A DNA stretch of 64,000 bases from Ignelater luminosus (GCA_011009095.1 VTPC01090916.1:100583-164582), one strand, 5' to 3'; positions 35,976 to 48,125 are shown, numbered from the stretch's first letter. The notes: generated by a model from the sequence alone, not told the origin. Translations and numbers: made by a program.

Positions 35976-36465
35976 TAGCTCGTCTCTGGTGTCTGAAAAT
36001 CCACGAGTAGAACAACGCTCAAATTTTTTTAATTTTAAAGATCTATCAATATTTACCTAAAACACAATTCATTTTTACAATTTCCTTATAGTTTGGACTT
36101 TTAATATAAGGATTCACACGACTATGATTTTTTTTCTGTACACAGCGCTGTTAAAGACATTGTTCTTGATCATCAAATTTATCCAGTCTCAAAGGAAGCT
36201 CCGAAGGTTGGAAAAATCAATGATTTTATCAACTTCTAAGTATGAATAACTAATATCCTGAATTTACAATATGGTTAGGCTTTCATCGTCCTGTATTTGT
36301 TGTGAAAACTAGATTAAACGAAGTCGAAGTTGACCAAGGGAAGAAAGATCGAAACTACAGTTTTGCTCTCTTCGCTGCAGTCTAGCGACAGGTCTATAGC
36401 CTGACTGTGTCACGCTAAAACACTCTTGGAGTGGAAATGGCTATGACCGCTTGCGTTGACCCTTT
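35976..36465. other. Short unique segment between F1 fragment and F1 array
   Basis: No open frame or transposon similarity was recognised. Confidence 0.5.
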
Positions 36466-38780
36466 AATTTTAAAACAGGTCGGGCTACGCCCTCCATTAA
36501 TCAAACAGCAGATACGAACATGCATTGGGCTACGCCACTTTGCCTACCATTCAGCTTATTGGCAAAAGTAAAAATATCAAAGCGACCCGCTTTTCAACGA
36601 TGGCTCAAAGTCAAGCTTTGCCCTTCTTCATGAGCCTTCTTTAGAGAATCCGAAGGCGCATTAAGTTTTCTAAGCAAAGCTGTAAATAAGATCGAAGACA
36701 CTTTTGCTTTAAAACAGGTCACATTTGCAGCAAAAGTAAAAATATCAAAGCGGGTTGGCTACACTTTCCAACAGGCCACCTCCGGTGGCCAACCTTCGAA
36801 CCTTTCCCCACTGTTAGCCTTCTTCAGAGATTTTGAAGGCAAAGCTGTAAAGAAGATCGAAGACACTTTTGCTTTAAAACGGGTTACATTCGCAGCAAAA
36901 GTAAAAATATCAAAGCGATTCGCACTAAGCTTTCCAACAGACCACCTGCGGTGGTCCATTGTCTAGCTTTTCCCTCCATTAACCTTCGTCAGAGAACCTA
37001 AAAGCGCATTAAGTATCGAAGACAAGGCTGTAAAGAAGATGGAATACACTTTGGCTATAAAACAGGCCACATTCGCCGCAAAAGTAAAAAAAATCAAAAC
37101 GAGTCGGGCTAAGCTTTCTAAGAGGCCACTTCCGGTGACCCACCGTTGAGCTTTTCCCTTCATTAGCCTTCTTCAGAGAATCTGAAAGCGCATTAAGTAT
37201 TGAAGACAAGGCTTTAAAGAAGATGGGAGACACTTTTGCTTTAAAACAGATCACATTTGCAGCAAAAGTAAAAATATCAAAGGGAGTCCCGCTGCAATTT
37301 TAAATGGACTACCTGCGGTGGCTTATTGTCGAGTTTTTCTCTCCATTAGCCTTCTTCAGAGAATCCGAAAGCGCATTGAGTTAAAAAAGCAACGCTGTAA
37401 ATAAGATGGAAGACACTTTTGTCTGAAACAGGTCACATTCGCAGCAAAAGTAAAAATATCAAAGCGAGTCGAGCTAAGCTTTCCAACAGGCACCCTGCGG
37501 TGATGGTTCGCTGTCGAGCTTTTCCCTCCATTAGCCTACTTCAAAGAGTCTACCTCAATGCGCATTCAGTTTTGAAAGCCACGTTATAAATTAGATCGGA
37601 GACACTTTTGTTTTAAGACCGATCAGGCTGCGCTCTCCGGTAATTAGATGACTAAAAACGAAAACGCGTTAGGATACGTCTTTTCCTACTATTTATCTTC
37701 CTAGGAAAAGAATATTAACACGAGTCGAGGCCACCTCCGGTGACCCAAGGTCGAGCTATACCCTTCATTAACCTTCTACAGAGAGTTTGTCTGAAGCTAA
37801 ATTAGGTTTTGAAGACGACTCGGTAAATAAGATCGGAGACACTTTTGCTTTACAAAAGTCGGGTTACGCCCTTGATTAATCAGACAGTTGAATACAAACA
37901 TGCGCTGGGCTACGCCAGTCAACGCCTATTTTGCCTACTACTAAAAATATTAAAGCGAGTTGAGCTTTTCTCTCCATTAGCCTCCTCAATGCGTAACAAG
38001 TTTTACAGCTCGAACTGCATCTTCTGTTAATCAAGCAGCTAAGTACGGAGACGCGTTGGGTTACGTCAATTAACGCCGCTTAGAGTAGTTCTTCGGCTAC
38101 CAATTAGCTTTTTAGGAAAGATAGGTTGGCCCAAGCTCAAGCTTTTTCACGATTAGTTTTCTTCAGAGAATCTGTCTGAAGGCGCTTTAATTTTCGAAGG
38201 CGACGCTGTAAATAAGATTAGAGACACTTGTTTTAAAACAGATCAGGCTACGCTCTCCATTAATCAGAGAGCTAAATCCGAACACGCCTTGGGCTACGCA
38301 AGTCAACGCCACCTAGGCGCGTCCTTCGCCTGCTATTTAGTTTTTTAGGAAAAATAAAAAATATCAAAGCGGGTCAATTTACGCTCTCCAACAGGGCAAC
38401 TGCGATGGCCTTAAATCAAGATTTCCCCTCGATTAATCTTCTTCAGAGAATTTGCTTCAATGCGCATTAAGTTTTACAACTCGAGGCCACTTAGGGTAGT
38501 CTTTTATCTACCATGCAGCTTCTTAGGAAAAGTAAAAATGTTAAAGTGAGTCGGACTGTGCCCTCTAACAGGTCACCTGCGGAGGCCCAAGGTCAAGCTT
38601 TTTTTTTATTGGCCTTCTTCAGATAGTTTGCCTTAACTTTTGAAGGCGGATCTGTAAATAAGATCGAAGACAATTTTGTTTTAAAACAGGCGGGGCTACG
38701 CCTTCCAATAAACAGACAGTTAACTACGAAGACACGTCGGGCTATTACGATATCAAAGCAGATCGGGCTACGCCCTTCTT
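36466..38780 (-). repeat. F1 array with regular ~183-bp higher-order unit
   Basis: The phrase agacacttttgctttaaaac recurs with starts near 36694, 36859, 37042, 37226, 37409 and 37598 (spacings 165, 183, 184, 183, 189), then more loosely to 37834 and beyond. Each unit contains cacattcgcagcaaaagtaa, aaatatcaaagcg, gggctaagctttccaacag, the hairpin ggccacctccggtggcc (perfect at 36774-36790), gagcttttccctccattagc and cttcttcagagaatc. The hairpin, gccctccatta and ccttctt motifs tie it to F1, in the same orientation as 24591-26140. The period is close to three ~60-bp monomers. Right of about 37830 the units become more varied. No gene is visible. Confidence 0.88.
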
Positions 38781-39054
38781 TGCATCATAACAACTTTTTT
38801 TGCTTATTCTTATTATTATATTCGCCGTGATAAAGTCTCGAACTTGGTAAGATGTTGAACAACCTTTCGATGTGTTCTCCTCGTAGCAGAAACCACGAGG
38901 ACGACTTGTGCAATTACAGTGGACCTTTCTTTGTTAAACTTTGTGACACAAGCAGGCATTCTCAGAATCATAACGATGGCGACCTTGTCTTTAGTACGAC
39001 ATCAGACTATGTTACCCCAGTAACACTCTGGATAGAAATATTCTGGTAATCATT
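38781..39054. other. Junction between F1 array and LINE fragment
   Basis: A 65-codon open frame (38852-39049, plus) directly precedes the RNase H fragment in the same direction. It may be decayed LINE coding sequence upstream of RNase H, but I see no diagnostic residues. Confidence 0.4.
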
Positions 39055-39640
39055 GATACAGAGATCTAGTACAGATGGATCAAAGACTCTGGATGGCACG
39101 GAAGAAGAGATTTATGGTATGAGACCAAAGGTGGAGAGTTTATTCTTTCTAGGTAAATATGCCACCTGAAAACCTGAAAAGATATTATGTAAACAAACAA
39201 ATTTAAAGATACACAGTCATTTAAGCGGTACTCAAGGTTTTTTAGGCGACAAAAGTGCTTTTGTATGCCTTAGCGCACTGTAGATCCTGATAGACCAAAG
39301 TATGGTTAAACTCTGTTGGTTACCAAGGCACAATGGACATAAAACTTATTCTTTTGATCAAGTATTTCTTTAGAGAAGTTATAAACACATGAATCAAAGA
39401 TCTGGACTGATTATCTTAGATACAGGGAAACTACTGATAGATGGGCCGTCAATGAAGAAAAACTGAGGAGCTTTATATCGTGAGCAAAGCTCAGTGCAAG
39501 GCACTTCTCGTCAAAGATTCAAAATATTCAATGGAACCGAAAAACTTCAGCCTGTATTCGACTAGGAATCTGTGTTGTTTGATTGAAGTTACAGGATTGC
39601 TTGAGTGGAGCTAAACAATAAACCTTTTTGACTGCAGCGC
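39055..39640 (+). pseudogene. LINE RNase H domain fragment inserted in F1 array
   Basis: Frame-shifted plus-strand readings give the start of a retrotransposon RNase H: TDGSKTLDGTEEEIYG, then MRPKVESLFFLGKYAT. The usual form is Y-T-D-G-S-K, G-x-G-x-G-I-Y and LG-x-Y-A-T, with the Asp of TDGS catalytic. Further on, AVLKVF in a D-S-x-x-A-L-K-like position and WLPRHNGHK, matching the WVPGHSGIEGNE block, are visible despite stops. Near 39566-39600 LCCLIEVTGLL resembles the short conserved tail seen after RNase H in I/R1-like LINEs. F1 units resume at 39720, so the LINE lies within the array. Non-functional. Confidence 0.75.
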
Positions 39641-39719
39641 ATCTGGGTGTATTGGACAGTTACAAAGTTTGATAATAAAAATAGCAGTTGACGGTGCGAT
39701 ATCTATCATGCTAATGACG

Positions 39720-40470
39720 TACGCCTTTTATTTTTTAAGAGAGCTAAATAGTAAGACACGATATGGACTACGCCAGTCAGGGTCATCCTACCACTCAGCT
39801 TCTTAGGAAAAGTAAAACTATCACAGCCGGAAGGGCTATGCCCTTCAATAAGCCACCAGCGATGGCTCAAGATCGAGCTTTACCCTTTATTAACCCTCTG
39901 GAGAATTTGTTTCAAGGCGCTTTCAATTTTGAGATTAACGCCGCGCCGTAAATAAGATCGAGACACTTTTGTTGTAAAACATGTCAGGCTACGTCCTTTA
40001 TTAATCATACAGCTGAATACGAAGATGCGTTGGGATACGCCAGTCAACGCCACTCAGGGCCGTCCTTTATCTACCATTCACCCTTTTAGGAAAAATAAAA
40101 ATAACAAAGCGGGTTGGGCTACTCTTTCCAGTAGGCCACCTACGGTGGCCCAAAGTCAAGCTTTGCCCTTTTATTTATTATCCCTCTAAAGAGTTTATCT
40201 CAAGGCGTATTAGGCTTTGAAAGAAGATCGGAGACACTTTTCTTTTCAAACAAGTCACCTATTTAGCCTAAAGTAAAAATATCAAAGCAGGTCGGGCTAG
40301 TCTCCATTAAATAAACAGCTGGAAACGAACACACTCTAGATTGCGCTAGTCAACGCCACCCTGCGTTGTTCTTTGTCTACAATTCATCTTCTAAGGAAGA
40401 GTAAAAATATTAAAACGAATCGAGCTACAACATTCGAACTTCTCTCTCTTCATTAGCCTTCTTCAAAAAG
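39720..40470 (-). repeat. F1 array, continuation right of the LINE insertion
   Basis: Same units as 36466-38780: gagacacttttgttgtaaaac, aaaaataacaaagcgggttg, ggccacctacggtggcc (perfect at 40134-40150) and cattagccttcttcaaa. The period is more irregular. The orientation matches the left part, as expected for one array split by an insertion. Confidence 0.85.
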
Positions 40471-43400
40471 TCTTTAGTTTTAAATTTTTCTGTTTTAAAA
40501 GAAGATTGTATAGCAGAAACTGCAGCAGAATTTCAATTCTCTTCAGTTGTTAGAAAGTTTTTTTTACATTGCTGTTTAACATAGAAGTCGTGCAAGCTGA
40601 TACTACACAATCTGGACATTCAGTTTTGCATGGACAGGTCAGCACAGAGTAGTACATGACAGAAATGAGTAGTTGAACACAGACGCGTAGATGAATTTTA
40701 GGTGCCTTCGATTGCGATAATATGAGTAATCCTGTTATCAGTAAGTCAGCTATTGCAGTAATGGTCTTCAGTCCTTGTTTCTCCGCGTGAGCCGCGAAAA
40801 GTCAGCGTGAATCAGGGAACCTTTCTTGATGACACCTTACAGTTTCTTCGTATTGGTGGAAGACAGCTCTATCTTATTGAAAAGAGCCTGGTTCAGCTTG
40901 CACCATCAATGATAATGAGAAGCAGCCACATTCTTTGAATTGAAAGCCAGAGGTCTTGGATCTTTTAAACACCATATCATCAGGCCATTTTCTTCTTCAA
41001 GGGCAACAATATTTGATTCTTTGCATTCATACGTTGTTTCTCCCAGAGTAGTAGAGTAGATTGATGACGATTTGCGGAGTACATAGTTAAAACGGTGACA
41101 TCGCTGCTGAACGGTAGTCATGGCTGGCAAAAAGTTTCTTCAGAGCTGAAATATCCCTTAAATGCAAGTCGTTTTTCGTATGACCATGGTTTGCTCTTTT
41201 GGCTAACAGTTGGAGCTGCAGAATGCTCCATGGAGACTCTTAAGCCCCTCCTGGTAGCGCTATCACCAGCAAGGAAGATGTTATGTGCACTCTGTGAACC
41301 ATGGGCACAGGTATAGGGTCGATCCAGTAAATTAAGTGCAAAATCGTCTCGATGACAAGAGTCTAGTGTCTGTCTCCTTAATGACAGCGATTTGTTGCGA
41401 CTCGATTTAAGTCATCTTAGAAATTAAAAAAGTATGCTGTTCTTATTCCTAAGGCACTATAAGAAACTTGAATTGGTCCTCAGGTCTGATCTCTCTAAGA
41501 ATTTTGATGTAGTAACAGTGAAGAGTTGTATCTTCTTGGGAATTATCAGCGCAGTTTAAGTGACGAGCCTTACAACGACGAAGGAGGCTGTTGACCATCT
41601 CGCCGGGAGATTTGCTCTAAAATTTTGAAACACATAAAATGTACATACATGCAACGATGTGTATGCGTCTGGAAATTTGTCGCTAATTGATTGATGATGG
41701 TATCAAGGTTGGTACCTAGTCATCAGTTTGGGTTTACATTTGGGAGGCTAGGTTTGAAATTCTTGAAGAGAAGGTTTGTGTGATTTCTCTATAAAATCTT
41801 TCCACAGTATTTAAAACAAGGAAGAAACAAGAGAAATTTTTTCTTCTGTAACGTAGTGTGACCTTTTCATTATTTCAGATTCTTAACATTTCTAAATTTT
41901 ATTTTTATTTGAAGCATGAAGAAATTTAGTAACAGAAGTCAACAATGCCATCCTTATCAATAATAATCAAAACTTTAGTTTGAAATTTTTCTTTTCTGCA
42001 CCTTTTAGTTTGAACTTGGTATTAAAAAAGGTTTCCATATTAATCTATTTCTCATTTCTTACCAGAAGACTATTTTTGATTCGAGCTTTTGCTTTGTGAG
42101 CTGGTACACTTAGAACTTGAATTATTTCTTCTTCAAGATCAATTGATACTTTGTGTCAGTCACCCGGACGGTATTTCACCACACGATCCTTACCCTAATG
42201 TCGAATCCGTCTAGTTTGGAGGCTGAAAGAGACTTCATATGCCTGGGAACATTCTCAAAGACGCAGACAATCTTTACTTAGGCCACCAGAATGCTTTGAG
42301 CCGACGGTGGTCCAAAGTTCAGATACAGAGGGCTGCTCGATTAGGGGCCATCTGGGCTTACTTCGTATGTTTATTTTGAAGTCGGATAGGGGCATGCCTA
42401 ATTTAGAGTAGAGATGAAGTTTGAGGGACTGTCGCCATGAGCGTCCAGCGCAGCTGTAATGAGAGTATAGTGTAGTAGGAAAGGAAAAGGGGCATAAAGG
42501 AGGGGCGCAAAAATAATCTTAGCGTGCTTATAGTGCGTGTTTTTGTTTCTAATTCTAACACTACCCATATTGAATTTCCTCTAAGTAGCATAATTTTTTT
42601 GTAGTTTATCAATTTAATTAATTTATTAATTTCATAAATATGTTTACTGATTTTGAGGCGGTGGTTTATTTCTTAAAACTTAAATCCATAGTAACGTTCT
42701 TTAATCTTCTGTTTCATCTTTTTGCATTGGCAGATGCATATTTTACGATTTTTTTCCTTTTCTTCCTATAAGGATTTCCCGTTCTCTCATATTTCATAAA
42801 GCTTTGTCTTGACTGCGTACGTCCACAGGGGTGCTTTTGTATTGTTAAGGTCCTCAATCTTATACGCGTCCTCGGTCATCCCCAGGTCGTCGTATCGTTG
42901 ATCTCGGCAAAAAGCGAAGTATCTTGCTGCTTCTAGTTGCATTTGTATTACCTGACTGACCTATCTTCCTTAAAAAAGAGTTCATCAAACTTAATTCTAG
43001 ATATCAGTTTCAATATTTCTCGAGTTTGTTCGCTGAATATTCAACAAGATTTCAACGAAGAAAGAATTTATCCTAGGAACACTATATTTTTATGTAACCT
43101 AGAGATACTCGTAAAACGAAATATATTTTGATACAAAGATACGTAATCTTTTACCAGAATAGAAAATCGTTAAAACGGAATGCAATAGTAGTAAAAAGGA
43201 ATTTTACCCTCAGGATCGCACACTACAGCCAAACATTAAGTTATAGACTCATTCATGATGTATACGCATAGGATCCAGAGAAAATAATTTGGGGGAGTAT
43301 AAAGGATGTACATTTTCTTCCCTAGTTTACCAAAATTAGCGGTTTAAAAATCTAATTAGTTCTTCATTAAAAAGATAAAAGAATGTTATGATTAAAATGC

Positions 43401-46372
43401 ATAAAACATAACCCGAGACTAAGCACTGAAATTCCTATTTGCTGAAAGATGTCACGTAGGATGCACAGATGCACGTCTGAAATGTTATTCACTCTGTCGC
43501 TGCTTTATTCACGTAATAGTGCGAAACCTGGGAAAGGATTGTAAACTCGTACTTTACCCTTTTTTTGCCTCTCGAGGGCAGTAGTTAAATGTTAAACGCG
43601 CTGTGGAAATTACTCTAATATTTTACATGTCAACCGATCGTTTTCGTTATCGTAGACTCTACAATTACGTGTAGGTGCGGCGGTAAATTCGTAGCAGAAA
43701 GGAGAGGTTTTAGTTTAAATATTAAGGATAATTCGCGGACGGCTGTAATAAGTTAGTTGGAAATTTGTAGAAACCAAGACTACATGTTATAAATGTGGAC
43801 AGCTAGTTGCGCGCTGTTTAATGAAAGTCCCAGGGGCGTTCGCATTAGCATCCGGAGTTGAGCGTCTGCGTGGCGGGACTTCCTCCGGAATCTCGTGCAA
43901 CCTCCAGCTTTAAAGCCGGCATTAAACAAGCCATTTCCAATTTCACTTGCCCCGTAATAAAACTTGGAAGGAACGAGAAGTGCTCAACGAAACTAATACT
44001 TATTTATGTTACCATTTACACAGTAGGCGTTTAGAAATTTATTTTATTACTGAAAAAAAACCCAAATAATTACTTTTTATGGATTTTTTTCTTTACATTA
44101 ACTTTTTGGCCATTTAAAAAATAAATTGCTAAAAAGGAATTAGAAAATTCAAGAAGTTTTAGTACATTGGATTGAATGAGATGGTCAGAATTACATTGTA
44201 TCTGTTGAAAATCGAAGGAAACAAAGGATGAGGAAGTTGCTTTAGATTAATTTCAATTAAAGTTTTGCAGTTTTACGCAATTGGTGAGTTACTACAATGC
44301 AGAGGCTTAGAACCCAAATCTCATTAACGTTGTTTACCAGAAGGAAACCAAAGGTACTAGACCCAATTCCCCTAAAAGTAGTTTTGTACCTAACGGTCTA
44401 TGAAGAACCTTATGTTCCTACCGAGTCAAACATGGACGGAATTTACTCTTCCTGTAGTAATTACTCGATCCGCAAAACATTCGCTTGGTTTAGAAATATT
44501 TTTTACTTTTGATCATTTAATTAATTAATGTAGTTTTGTATATTTTCTACTTTAAATTCATTGTAAAACTATTAATCAGAAATAATTTTCTCTTGTAGTA
44601 CGAACTTAAAACTAAAATTAAATTTTTAGAACCGATGAATGTTAGTAAGAGGTTTTATGGGAAGTAAAATTAAATTTTCAAGGAGTTTACTAAACTTTAT
44701 CGCATTCCTCGAGGTAGTAAAAAACCTGGAAACTCTTTTAACAAGAACTAAAGATTGTACATGCTAGATTTTTAATTTCAGAACGAAAGTAGCCATTTTT
44801 GTAACGTTTATATTCCTTTTATAAAAGAGAGTCTCAGCCTGGATATTATATTGTAGTGTAACCAGGTAAGCTTGTTATATTATTGTTGGGTATGAGCATA
44901 CAACGCTACACAAGGTTTTAGACAGTTTCGTGCTAGTTTCAGAATTAATCGGATTAATTAGGTCAGTCTCGGCTCATTCCCAATCCACAATTGCTAAATA
45001 TCGGTTACGTGATATATTTGATAGTTAAATTCAAATCTAAATTATAGGAAAGTTAATTTGTATTATGTTATCATCAAATCGGATTAGATTCTGTATTTTC
45101 CAAAAGGATCAATAATAAAATAGCAAAGATAAAACACGGTGTGGTATACAATAGAAAAGTAAAACGTTTTTGCGAAACTTCAAGCCTAGATTTGATTTAT
45201 AGCAACAGTCACGATTTAATTAGACGTAAAGCTGAATCAAATGTTTGTGTAATTAGCACAGCAACCAAGTTCGCATTTACATACGCGTGTACGTAATAGT
45301 AATTTATCCAACTGTACTAACAATCACATTTAAGACGAAAACCAACTTACCTACAATTTTCTTCATTTAATAAGTTTATTGTAGATAATTATTTAAGTAT
45401 TCAGGATATTCTTTCAGCTGTTAGATAGAATTATCATAATTTTAACTGTTTAAATAAGATAAGTCACACAGAAAGTTTTATTTTATTTATTTAATTAGAT
45501 CACGACTGTGAATACTAATAGGGCTAATTAAGAAAAAAAAACAGAAATAGCAAAATAACTGAAATTTTTTATAAAGCAAATAAGACAAACTGCGTAACTA
45601 TTTCCTTTTTGTTTCATTTCGAGATCATTCAAGCTTCTCTTCTTAATTTATTCCTTTCCCTCTGCGTGTCGTAGATTGTCTATTTATCCTTGAAATGATT
45701 TTGTTTGTATTATCAAATTTTTTAGATTCTATTAAATTTAAATAACTAGCATTTGTAGAGTTGTTGCTGTTTTCTTGATAACTAATATTTGTGAATGTAC
45801 CAACAGATGGAAGTGGTTGGATTTTCTCGTTAGAAGTAGAATATTGCAGTTGTGGTTTTGCTGAATCCTTGTCAGGCTTTTGCTCATAACGGGCTCGAGG
45901 GGTTTCTACAAGCTTGCAAATTTCTATGGACTTTTAGGTTTTTCCAGGCTTTAGATCTTTGTAAAATTCTAAATTTCCCCGGTATCGTTCAGGTTCTTTC
46001 AGAGCTTCGGACTTTTCTGGACCTTGAAGTTCTTGCAGGTCTACTGATCCTTAGATATACCAGGGCTAGACACCGATTCGTACTAGAGATGCACAGCTCT
46101 AGGATTTTGATATCGGCAACGTTGCCAAGTCTAGGAAATAGGTACCAATGGAGTCAGAAAACTGTACTTCACTTACGGGCTTTCTACCATCAATCATATC
46201 GTTGATGCAATCTGCCCTAAAAGTGAAAATAATGTCAAACATATTGTGGAAAAATCAGAAATTGATTTCCTGTTTTTCTGTTCTTATCTTTTCTGTTTTT
46301 GGAAATAACGCCATCGATACTTACGTTTTTCAAAATAGTCCAGAAGAGCAATTTCTAAACATGTAACGGAAT
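40471..46372. other. AT-rich sequence with weak retroelement traces
   Basis: No recognisable gene in 5.9 kb. Around 40880-41650 the minus strand has several protein-like stretches (for example MPAMTTVQQRCHRFNYVL and SPGEMVNSLLRRCKA) interrupted by stops. Their texture recalls a decayed retrotransposon gag, but no zinc knuckle, protease or RT motif confirms it. The segment 42780-42910 (minus) reads YDDLGMTEDAYKIEDLNN and KAPLWTYAVKTKL before a stop; unrecognised. The stretch 45850-46130 is rich in short repeated ttctggac and caggtc-like phrases. Confidence 0.4.
43560..43985. promoter_or_regulatory. GC-richer island, candidate regulatory element
   Basis: The stretch 43660-43970 is clearly GC-richer and more CpG-containing than its surroundings, with no open frame. 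It contains the palindromic cttcctccggaa around an Ets-like core, gcattagcatccgg, and several taat cores. It has no repeat-family similarity within the window. A conserved regulatory element is a plausible reading; chance composition is the alternative. Confidence 0.25.
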
Positions 46373-46388
46373 ACAGGGTGTCCCATTT
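46373..46388. mobile_element. Possible transposon terminus
   Basis: The motif acagggtgtcccattt resembles a terminal sequence frequently seen on insect transposons and repeats. Related forms appear at 59337 (caccctgtata) and 59466 (tggacatcctgtat). No matching inverted partner lies close by, so only a candidate end is reported. Confidence 0.3.
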
Positions 46389-46614
46389 AAAAAATAAAAC
46401 CCTTCCTAGTTGTCACCGCAAACAACATCGACGATATCTAAATTGGTTTCTAATCAATAATTTGCTATCAGATCTGGTTTAATTGATTACAACCATCACC
46501 AATGCAAATCATGAACTTATAGTAGCGTTGTATAATAAGGCAGGCAATAATAATGGCTACAAAAGGATTTGAGTAAGTAAGCTCAACAAAAATTAAACTT
46601 GTGGTCAGGTCTTA

Positions 46615-47015
46615 CTCTCTACTAACCTTCTTAAAATAACTAAATATAATTACGACTCGAGCTTCGTCTATGGCCACCTACGGTGGCCGTAACTCGTACT
46701 TTACCCTCTATTAACCTACTTAAGAAACCTAATGGTCACTATGGCTCGGACTGCGGCCTCGCACGGGTCACGCTTTATGCTACATTAACCTACTTAAGGC
46801 AGCTAATAGTCACTATGGCTCGGGCTACGCCCTCTCACGGCTTTCTGGCCAGGCTTTGCTCTCTGTTGACCTTCTTAAAATTACTAAACATCATTAAGGC
46901 TTGAGCTTCTTCCTTTCTAATGGTCACTATGGCTCCAGCCAAACTCTTGCACAGGCCGCATTCCTCCTCCATTAATTCTCTTAACAGAGCTAAATGTCAC
47001 TAAAACTTGGGCTAC
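46615..47015 (-). repeat. F1 array segment
   Basis: Units such as actaaccttcttaaaataac, gactcgagcttcgtct, ggccacctacggtggcc (perfect at 46672-46688) and ctcgggctacgccctctcac. The orientation is the same as 24591-26140. It ends in cttgggctacaccttcgcac, which runs directly into the minisatellite at 47016. Confidence 0.85.
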
Positions 47016-47480
47016 ACCTTCGCACAGTCCAAAAGGCTCGACAAACTCGATGGACCGAGAGATCCTAAGGGCCGAGAAATCCAAAAGGCCCGACAGGCTT
47101 GACAGTCTGAGAGATCCGAACGGTCCGACAGGCCCGAAGAGCTCGACAGACCTGAGAAGCCCAAAGGACTGAGAAGTCTAAAAGGCCCGACAGGGCCAAA
47201 AGGTCATACAGACTCCAACATGTCTTAGACTGAACGACTCGAGAGGCCCGAAAAGCCCGATAAATCTGAGGCTCGGTCGAGCTTCCACCTGAGCCGCGTA
47301 AAGGCCCGTATAGGCCTCTAATGTATACTAGTTATTTTTTAACAAATCGTTAGCTTTATCCGATTTTTTCAGTTTACTATCCAGTAAGATACTTTTTACT
47401 ACTCAGAATCAGAATTAGCTCTTATCGACCTTGATGATTCTTCCATGTTATAGTTGCAGTCAGTCTGCTTGAATTACTTA
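47016..47480. mobile_element. Composite element copy A: minisatellite plus tail, no LINE part
   Basis: From 47016 to about 47290 a GC-richer minisatellite repeats variants of gacaggcccgagaag and tccaaaaggcccgacag. It is followed by a tail starting near 47310 (ggcctctaatgtatactagt) with caaatcgttagctttatccg and tactttttactactcagaat. Minisatellite and tail match copies B and C, but the LINE segment found there is absent. F1 units flank it on both sides, so it is inserted in an F1 array. Confidence 0.75.
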
Positions 47481-48125
47481 TCGTTACGGCTTGAGCTTTG
47501 TCCTCGTTAATGGTCACTACGGTTTGAGTCAATCTCTTGCACGGGCCATCTTCGCTCTCCATTAATCTTCTTAACAGAGTTAAATGTCACTAAGGCTCAG
47601 GCTGCACTTTCGCATAGGCTCTCGCTCGCGCTATACCCTCCATTAACCTACTTAAGAAAGCTAATGGTCACTGTAGCTCTTTATTGACCTTCTTAACATA
47701 CGTAACTAAATATCATTACGGTTTGAGCTTTTGTCCACGCTAATGATCTTTATGGCTTGAGCCAATCTCTCCCACGGGCCACCATCGCTCTCCATTAACC
47801 TTCATAACAGAACTAAAAAAACTTACGGTGCCCCCTCTCGTGCTTCACCTTCCATTAACCTACTTAAGAGAGTTAGTTATTACAACGGCTCGGGCTGCGC
47901 CCTCGCAAGCGTCACCTTCGGTGGCCCTTGGTCATGCTTTGCTCTCCGTTAACCTTCTGAACAGAGCTCGGACTTCATAAACAAACTGAACATCATTGCG
48001 GGTTTAGCTCCGCTTTCGCATAGCCCAACTAACAACCTTCTTAATAGAACTAAATGTCACTATGACTTGGGCTACGCCCTCTATTAGCCTACTTAATAGA
48101 GCTAATTGTCACTACTGCTTGCAGT
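47481..48125 (-). repeat. F1 array segment
   Basis: Units with ctccattaatcttcttaaca, gagttaaatgtcac, cgggctgcgccctcgcaag and gtcaccttcggtggccc. The same orientation as the segment left of composite copy A supports one F1 array interrupted by that element. Confidence 0.85.

Noticed and set aside
40880-41650. Possible retrotransposon gag on the minus strand
   Set aside because: Protein-like texture but no zinc knuckle, protease or RT motif, and many stops; kept only as a weak remark in the region entry.
42180-42330. Possible RT phrase (LEAERDFICLGTFS, like EF.YLGS)
   Set aside because: Only four or five residues agree and no neighbouring RT motif was found.
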